DNA of 64,000 nt from Pseudomonas oryzicola (GTDB taxonomy: Bacteria; Pseudomonadota; Gammaproteobacteria; Pseudomonadales; Pseudomonadaceae). How positions within the stretch are numbered: the first letter of the stretch is position 1; each line of letters starts with the position of its first letter. The translations under genes and the position numbers were made by a program. Below, in pieces: positions 59,314 through 64,000 of this stretch. Below the pieces are notes generated by a model that saw only the letters and a list, made by a program, of their open reading frames with translations, had not been told where the DNA came from and ran no database searches. Location: contig NZ_JABWRZ020000001.1 of NCBI RefSeq assembly GCF_014269185.2, forward strand, positions 3,851,386 through 3,915,385, in the 5' to 3' direction.

Positions 59314-60333
59314 TCAGTAGAGGTTGGGCTCCATCTCCAGCTCGACGCCGAAGCGCTCCAGGATATCGGCCTGGATCCGCCGCGCCAGCACATGCATCTG
59401 CGCCCCGCTCGCCTGACCATGGTTGACCAGCACCAGCGACTGCAAGCGATGCACCCCGGCATCGCCCTCGCGGTAGCCCTTCCAGCCGGCCTGCTCGATC
59501 AACCAGCCGGCTGCCAGCTTCACCTGCCCGTCGGCCTGGGGATATGCCACCACGCCAGGGTACTGGACACGAATACGCTCGACCTGCTCCGCCGCTACCA
59601 CCGGGTTCTTGAAGAAGCTACCGGCATTGCCCAGCTCTGCCGGGTCTGGCAGTTTCTCGCGGCGAATGCTGCAGATCGCTTCGCTGATCGCCTGCGCGGT
59701 CGGCTCGCTCACGCCCTGCTCTGCCAGGCGCTGACGCACCGGGCCGTAGTCCAGGCGGGCGTGCAAGGTGCGGCTCAAGGCAAAGCGCACACGCAGGATC
59801 AACCAACGCCCAGGGTTACGCTTGAACAGGCTGTCGCGATAACCGAACGCACATTCCGCCAGGCCGAAGTCACGCAGCGCGCCGGTCTCGCGGTCCATGG
59901 CGGTCAGGCCGAGGAACACGTCCTTGACCTCCACCCCGTAGGCGCCAACGTTCTGCATCGGCGCAGCGCCAACCGTGCCAGGGATCAGGCTGAGGTTCTC
60001 CAGCCCGCAATAGCCCTGCGCCAGGGTCCACTGCACGAACGGGTGCCAGGACTCACCGGCCTCGGCCTCGACCACGATGCGTTCGCCATCGTCACTGAGC
60101 ACACGCCGACCACGGCTGGCCATGTGCAATACCCATGCGTCGATATCCCCGGTCAGCAACACATTGCTGCCACCGCCAATGACCAGCACCGGCAAGCCGC
60201 GCTGCTGCGCCTGGCTCAATGCCTGGCGCACTTCCTGGTCGTCATGTGCCGGGCTGAAATAGCGCGCCTTCACGTCGATGCCAAAGGTGTTGTAAGGCTT
60301 GAGCGATACCTGCTCCTGCCACTGCAGTGTCAT
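59314..60333 (-). CDS. murB: UDP-N-acetylenolpyruvoylglucosamine reductase
   Basis: 339 residues from MTLQWQEQVSLKPYNTFGIDV, type I MurB. FAD-binding 'LVIGGGSNVLLTGD' and 'SLIPGTVGAAPMQNVGAYG', catalytic Ser in 'GNAGSFFKNPVV' and Glu in the C-terminal domain. It reduces the enolpyruvyl group to give UDP-MurNAc. Its ATG overlaps the phosphatase stop by four bases. Confidence 0.97.
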   Translation of the reverse strand: MTLQWQEQVSLKPYNTFGIDVKARYFSPAHDDQEVRQALSQAQQRGLPVLVIGGGSNVLLTGDIDAWVLHMASRGRRVLSDDGERIVVEAEAGESWHPFVQWTLAQGYCGLENLSLIPGTVGAAPMQNVGAYGVEVKDVFLGLTAMDRETGALRDFGLAECAFGYRDSLFKRNPGRWLILRVRFALSRTLHARLDYGPVRQRLAEQGVSEPTAQAISEAICSIRREKLPDPAELGNAGSFFKNPVVAAEQVERIRVQYPGVVAYPQADGQVKLAAGWLIEQAGWKGYREGDAGVHRLQSLVLVNHGQASGAQMHVLARRIQADILERFGVELEMEPNLY

Positions 60334-60794
60334 AGCCGCCCCTTGATTTCCAGCACCAGCGCCTGGCAAGCCGCCTCGACCAGATCGAGCACCTGCTCGA
60401 AGCCGTCGGCGCCGCCATAATACGGGTCTGGTACTTCATCCAGCGCTGCGCCATAGCGGCGCAGGAACAGGTCAAGCTCCCCCACTGCCGTATGCGGGCG
60501 CAGGGCGCGCAGATGGCTGAGATTGCTCTCGTCCATGGCCAGGATCAGGTCATACTCGGCAAAATGCGCCGCCTTGACCTGCTGGGCGCGCTGCTGCGAA
60601 AGGTCATACCCGCGCGCGAGCGCCGCCTTGCAGGTACGGCTGTCGGGCGCCTTGCCGACATGCCAGTCACCAGTGCCGGCTGACGCCACATGCACCTTGT
60701 CGGCAAGCCCGGCAGCCTGCAGTTGATGGCGCAGCACGCCTTCGGCCGTGGGCGAGCGGCAGATATTGCCCAGGCAGACGAACAGAATGCGCAT
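60330..60794 (-). CDS. Low-molecular-weight protein tyrosine phosphatase
   Basis: 154 residues from [19 protein letters not shown]. Signature C-X5-R at Cys7-Arg13 and general-acid Asp123 in DPYYGG, so catalytically complete. The substrate is not known. The gene is packed between kdsB (1-base overlap) and murB (4-base overlap), so it is translated from the same mRNA; this order is conserved in pseudomonads. Confidence 0.93.
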   Translation of the reverse strand: MRILFVCLGNICRSPTAEGVLRHQLQAAGLADKVHVASAGTGDWHVGKAPDSRTCKAALARGYDLSQQRAQQVKAAHFAEYDLILAMDESNLSHLRALRPHTAVGELDLFLRRYGAALDEVPDPYYGGADGFEQVLDLVEAACQALVLEIKGRL

Positions 60795-61558
60795 CAGGCC
60801 TCCAGCAAGCGCCGTACGCGCTCCAGGTCTTGCGGAGTATCCACGCCAACGGCAGGCGCCTCGATGGCATCCTCGACGTGAATGCGCACGCCGTGCCACA
60901 GCGCCCGCAGTTGTTCCAGCGATTCGGTCTGCTCGAGCCAGCACGGCCCCCAGCTGACGAAGTCCTGCAGGAAGCCGACACGGTAGGCGTACATGCCGAT
61001 GTGGCGACGGTAAGGCACGCCCGCCGGCAGCTGGTCACGGCCGCTGGCGAACGCGTCACGCGCCCAGGGCAGTGGCGCGCGGCTGAAGGTCAGGGCCAGG
61101 CCATGCTTGTCACTGACCACCTTGACCGCATTGGGGTTGAACACGGTTTCCGGCTCATGCACAGGCTCGGCCAGGGTGGCGATGCCAGCCTGCGGGTTCG
61201 CGGCCAGGTTGGCCGCCACCTGGTCGATGATCACTGGCGGGATAAGCGGCTCGTCGCCCTGCACGTTGACCACGATGGCATCGGCTGGCAGGCCCAGGTG
61301 TGCGGCCACCTCGGCCAGGCGGTCGGTGCCTGATTCGTGGTCGGCACGGGTCAGCAGCACTTCGGCGCCAAAGGCCTGGCAGGCTTCGACGATGCTGGCA
61401 TCGTCAGTGGCGATGACCACACGGCTGGCGCCGCTCTTGCGCGCCTGTTCCCACACATGCTGGACCATCGGCTTGCCGGCGATCGGCAACAACGGCTTGC
61501 CCGGCAGGCGCGTGGAGCGCAGACGGGCGGGAATCACCACAGTGAAGTTCAGGCTCAT
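60794..61558 (-). CDS. kdsB: 3-deoxy-manno-octulosonate cytidylyltransferase
   Basis: 254 residues. The nucleotide-binding start [25 protein letters not shown] and the '[13 protein letters not shown]' motif are those of KdsB. It activates KDO to CMP-KDO for the lipopolysaccharide inner core. Its ATG overlaps the Trm112-like stop by four bases. Confidence 0.97.
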   Translation of the reverse strand: MSLNFTVVIPARLRSTRLPGKPLLPIAGKPMVQHVWEQARKSGASRVVIATDDASIVEACQAFGAEVLLTRADHESGTDRLAEVAAHLGLPADAIVVNVQGDEPLIPPVIIDQVAANLAANPQAGIATLAEPVHEPETVFNPNAVKVVSDKHGLALTFSRAPLPWARDAFASGRDQLPAGVPYRRHIGMYAYRVGFLQDFVSWGPCWLEQTESLEQLRALWHGVRIHVEDAIEAPAVGVDTPQDLERVRRLLEA

Positions 61559-61740
61559 TTGTCCAGACGCTCATCGTCGGTCAGGGTGCGCGCCTCGCTT
61601 TCCAGCATCACCGGGATGCCATCGCGGATCGGGTAGGCCAGGCCTGCGCCCTTGCTGATCAGCTCGGTCTTGTCGGCACTGAGCTTGAGCGGCCCCTTGG
61701 TGATCGGGCAGGCCAGGATATCGAGCAGTTTGGTGTCCAT
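61555..61740 (-). CDS. Trm112/YcaR family small protein
   Basis: 61 residues, [18 protein letters not shown] ... [12 protein letters not shown], the typical Trm112-like short zinc-ribbon-derived fold; only one Cys of the usual four is kept. In eukaryotes such proteins activate methyltransferases; in bacteria the role is not established. The lpxK-ycaR-kdsB order is conserved with E. coli. Confidence 0.93.
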   Translation of the reverse strand: MDTKLLDILACPITKGPLKLSADKTELISKGAGLAYPIRDGIPVMLESEARTLTDDERLDK

Positions 61741-61783
61741 TGGAGCTTCCTTTAGGCCAGGTGGCCGGAAATTGAAAACGGGC

Positions 61784-62785
61784 TCAGGGCTTGCGCAGCA
61801 AGCGCTGCAACTGGTTGTCGAACCAGGCGCTGAAAGCCGGCGTTGGCTGTGCGTCGACAGCCAGGTACCACCAGTCGTCAGCGGCGAAGGCCCGGCATTT
61901 CACCGCGTCCTTCTCGGTCATGACCAGTGGCAGTGGCGGGCTGAAGGCCAGGCTTTCGGCGCTGAACTGCGCATGGTCGGCAAAGGGATGCGGCACCGGC
62001 TGCCAGTTTAGCCCCAGCAGGGTATTGAAGAAACGTTGCGGATTGCCGATACCGGCCACCGCATGCAGGCGTTGGCCTGCGGGGAAATGATCGAGCGCGC
62101 GGCGCTCGCCACTGCGCAAGTTGACCAGGGCGGATGGTTGCAGGCAGAAGCCGAAGCCATCGGCGCGGTCGTCGCGGCTACCGTTGAACAGCACCGCATC
62201 CGCCTCGTGCAGGCGCTCGGCCGGCTCACGCAACGGCCCCGCCGGCAGGCAGCGGCCATTGCCCAGGCCGCGGGCGGCATCGATCAGCACCAGTTCGAGG
62301 TCACGCGCCAGGCGGTAGTGCTGCATGCCGTCGTCGCACAGGATCAGGTCGAGGGGTTCGCTGGCCAGCAATGCCTGTACCGCGCGGGAGCGGTCGGGGT
62401 CGATCATCAGCGGTACGCCGCTGCGCTGCACGATCAGCAGCGGTTCGTCGCCGGCCTGCTCGGCGGGCTGGTTGGCCTGCACGCGCCATGGCAGCTGCGG
62501 CGGCTTGGCGCCATAGCCCCGGCTGACCACCCCGACCTTCAGCCCCTGCCGCCGGCAGTGCTCGATCAGCCAGAGGATCATCGGTGTCTTGCCGGTACCG
62601 CCCACGGTGATGTTGCCCACCACGATGACCGGCACCGGAGCCCGGTAGCTGGCGCTTTCGCCACGCACGAAACGCGCTCGCTTGCGGGTGACCACGCCGC
62701 GGTACAGCGCCTCCAGCGGGCGCAGCAGCGCCAGGGCCGGGTGACCGGCGTACCAGGCCGCGAGCAATCGGTCGGCGAAGGCCAT
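61784..62785 (-). CDS. lpxK: Tetraacyldisaccharide 4'-kinase
   Basis: 333 residues from [14 protein letters not shown]. Membrane-associated N-terminal helix; P-loop VGGTGKTP at about 61-68; '[13 protein letters not shown]' and '[10 protein letters not shown]' motifs complete the kinase. It phosphorylates the 4'-position of the lipid A precursor. Its ATG overlaps the exbD stop by one base (TGATG). E. coli has msbA upstream at this spot; here exbD takes that place. Confidence 0.96.
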   Translation of the reverse strand: MAFADRLLAAWYAGHPALALLRPLEALYRGVVTRKRARFVRGESASYRAPVPVIVVGNITVGGTGKTPMILWLIEHCRRQGLKVGVVSRGYGAKPPQLPWRVQANQPAEQAGDEPLLIVQRSGVPLMIDPDRSRAVQALLASEPLDLILCDDGMQHYRLARDLELVLIDAARGLGNGRCLPAGPLREPAERLHEADAVLFNGSRDDRADGFGFCLQPSALVNLRSGERRALDHFPAGQRLHAVAGIGNPQRFFNTLLGLNWQPVPHPFADHAQFSAESLAFSPPLPLVMTEKDAVKCRAFAADDWWYLAVDAQPTPAFSAWFDNQLQRLLRKP

Positions 62786-63219
62786 CAAGGCGTACCCTGG
62801 GCCGCCTCGACCGTGGTCATGCGCAGCTGGCTGAAACCGAGCTTGCCGGCGGCATCCATCGCGGTGACTACAGCCTGGTGCGGGGTCCTGCCATCGGCGC
62901 TGATGGCCAGCGGCAGCTTGTTGTCGCCGCCCGACTCACGCTCGATCGCTTCGCTCAGGGTGGCCAGGTCGCTCTTGGGCAGCAGGTGGTTGTTCACCGA
63001 ATAAACGCCTTCGGCGCTGATGGTGATTTCCACCAGCTTGCCCTGGTCGGCCGGCGCCTGCTCGGCGCTGGTGGCTTCGGGCAGCTCGACGCGCAGCTGG
63101 GTCTCGCGGGTGAAGGTGGTGGTAACCACGAAGAACAGCAGCAGCACGAACACCACGTCGATCAGCGACGCCAGGTTGATGTCGACGTTCTCCCGCTGGC
63201 GATTGCGCCGGAACTTCAC
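62785..63219 (-). CDS. exbD: ExbD/TolR family biopolymer transport protein
   Basis: 144 residues with GTG start overlapping the exbB stop (GTGA). One transmembrane helix (about 18-38) with the conserved proton-path Asp in [16 protein letters not shown], then a periplasmic domain. With ExbB it forms a proton-driven motor that powers an outer-membrane transporter through a TonB-like protein; no tonB is next to it. Confidence 0.93.
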   Translation of the reverse strand: MKFRRNRQRENVDINLASLIDVVFVLLLFFVVTTTFTRETQLRVELPEATSAEQAPADQGKLVEITISAEGVYSVNNHLLPKSDLATLSEAIERESGGDNKLPLAISADGRTPHQAVVTAMDAAGKLGFSQLRMTTVEAAQGTP

Positions 63220-63851
63220 GCCTTGCCTCCGGCCACTTCCACTTCACGGTCGCCCTGGAGTACTTCCACCAGCTTGATCGCTTCCTGCTCCATGCCGACC
63301 ACCAGCTCATCGATGCGGCGCAGCAGGAAACGGTGGAAGAACACCGCCGGGATACCGACCATCAGGCCGGCCGCAGTGGTGACCAGGGCCTTGGAGATGC
63401 CGCCCGCCAGTACGGCCGCGTTGGCGGTCATCTGCGAGCCGATGAAGGCGCTGAAGATGTCGATCATGCCCAGCACGGTGCCCAGCAGGCCGAGCAGCGG
63501 AGCCATGGCAGCGATGGTGCCGAGGGTGCTGATGTAGCGTTCCAGCTCGTGGATGACCCGCGAGGCAGCTTCCTCGATGCATTCCTTCATGATTTCGCGG
63601 CCATGGCGCGAGTTGGCCAGCCCGGCAGCGAGGATTTCCCCCAAAGGCGAATCGGCGCGCAGGGCCTTGAGCTTGTCACTGGTCAGTTGCTTGTCCTTGA
63701 TCCACATCCAGACCTGGCCCAGCAGGTGCGGCGGAGTGACGCGGCTGGCGCGCAGGGTCCACAGGCGCTCGACGACGATAGCCATGGCGGCGATGGAGCT
63801 CAGAATGATCGGCAGCATCATCCAACCACCGGACTTGACCAATTCCCACAC
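63216..63851 (-). CDS. exbB: ExbB/TolQ family proton channel protein
   Basis: 211 residues from the GTG at 63851 (MWELVKSGGWMMLPIILSS), which has AAGGGG upstream; an ATG at 63890 would add 13 residues but lacks a ribosome site. Three transmembrane helices (about 10-30, 115-140, 155-180) with the conserved 'TLGTIAAMAPLLGLLGTVLGMID' and 'ISKALVTTAAGLMVGIPAVFFHRFL'. It pairs with ExbD. Confidence 0.93.
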   Translation of the reverse strand: MWELVKSGGWMMLPIILSSIAAMAIVVERLWTLRASRVTPPHLLGQVWMWIKDKQLTSDKLKALRADSPLGEILAAGLANSRHGREIMKECIEEAASRVIHELERYISTLGTIAAMAPLLGLLGTVLGMIDIFSAFIGSQMTANAAVLAGGISKALVTTAAGLMVGIPAVFFHRFLLRRIDELVVGMEQEAIKLVEVLQGDREVEVAGGKA

Positions 63852-63905
63852 AGTAAACGCCCCTTCGGAAAAAGGCTGCCACTCTACCATAGGCGCGCCG
63901 GGGGC

Positions 63906-63998
63906 TCATCTGCCGGAGGTCAGGGAATTGGCGCTGGGCCAGAGGGGGATGCCTTGGTTCGGCATCAGGGCGGACAGGTGCTCGCCATCACGGATGCA
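63906..63998 (-). CDS. comEC: ComEC C-terminal end (partial)
   Basis: The minus strand has an open frame of 30 residues (CIRDGEHLSALMPNQGIPLW ... TSGR, stop at 63906-63908). It sits exactly where the DNA-uptake protein ComEC ends beside exbB in pseudomonads. The fragment is short and the assignment rests mainly on gene order. Confidence 0.5.
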   Translation of the reverse strand, partial: CIRDGEHLSALMPNQGIPLWPSANSLTSGR

Positions 63999-64000
63999 GC

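Overview
This is a high-GC gammaproteobacterial chromosome segment, almost certainly from the Pseudomonas putida group. The evidence is the gene order (for example gltX / emrAB / uvrB / aromatic aminotransferase, and exbB-exbD-lpxK-kdsB-murB / rne), the proteins themselves (FimV, MetZ, DUF2242, DUF1285 and DUF4823 families) and several inverted pairs of the Pseudomonas REP sequence with the core CTGTGGGAGCGG. Nearly everything is core genome. I see no prophage, integrase, insertion sequence, CRISPR array or defence island.

Layout. The left end carries the tail of a LacI-type regulator, a DUF2242 lipoprotein and a tRNA cluster read leftwards (Val, Asp, Asp, Asp). From about 2 to 16 kb, all on the minus strand, is a variant of the enterobacterial usg-truA-accD-folC-dedD-cvpA-purF cluster, here with fimV inserted between usg and truA, trpF between truA and accD, and metZ plus an SDR gene after purF. 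A 0.9 kb non-coding stretch holding a long inverted repeat separates usg from asd. Then come asd, leuB, a SAM methyltransferase, leuD and leuC, with a divergent LysR gene. Next are a five-PAS GGDEF/EAL signalling protein and the small heat-shock gene ibpA, which has a sigma-32 promoter and a ROSE-like RNA thermometer. These are followed by dusC, a thioesterase, and a TetR/hydrolase pair.

The middle holds three tandem tRNA-Glu/tRNA-Ala pairs, gltX, an EmrAB-type efflux pair, uvrB with a possible LexA box, an aromatic aminotransferase, tRNA-Asn, two small proteins of unknown function, moaA, a TetR regulator and a small RNA that matches RgsA by position and structure. The next block (41.8-51.7 kb, minus strand) is tatD-holB-tmk-mltG-pabC-fabF-acpP-fabG-fabD-plsX-rpmF-yceD, the fatty-acid initiation and elongation cluster read in the opposite order to its transcription. 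Then come maf, sppA, an HAD phosphatase and rluC. RNase E (rne) is transcribed divergently from rluC behind a predicted 0.7 kb leader. The window closes with the envelope cluster comEC-exbB-exbD-lpxK-trm112-kdsB-ptp-murB, whose genes mostly overlap by 1-4 bases.

How the genes work together: the window mainly serves macromolecule building blocks (fatty acids, lipid A and KDO, peptidoglycan precursors, purines, leucine, methionine, aspartate-family amino acids, folate), translation (tRNAs, GltX, TruA, RluC, DusC, Trm112, L32) and RNA turnover (RNase E). I looked for an undescribed system and did not find a convincing one. The most unusual DNA is the inverted-repeat element with a hexanucleotide array at 14.9-15.6 kb, followed by the regulatory RNA features (RgsA, ROSE element, rne leader) and the repeat-rich tail of RNase E.
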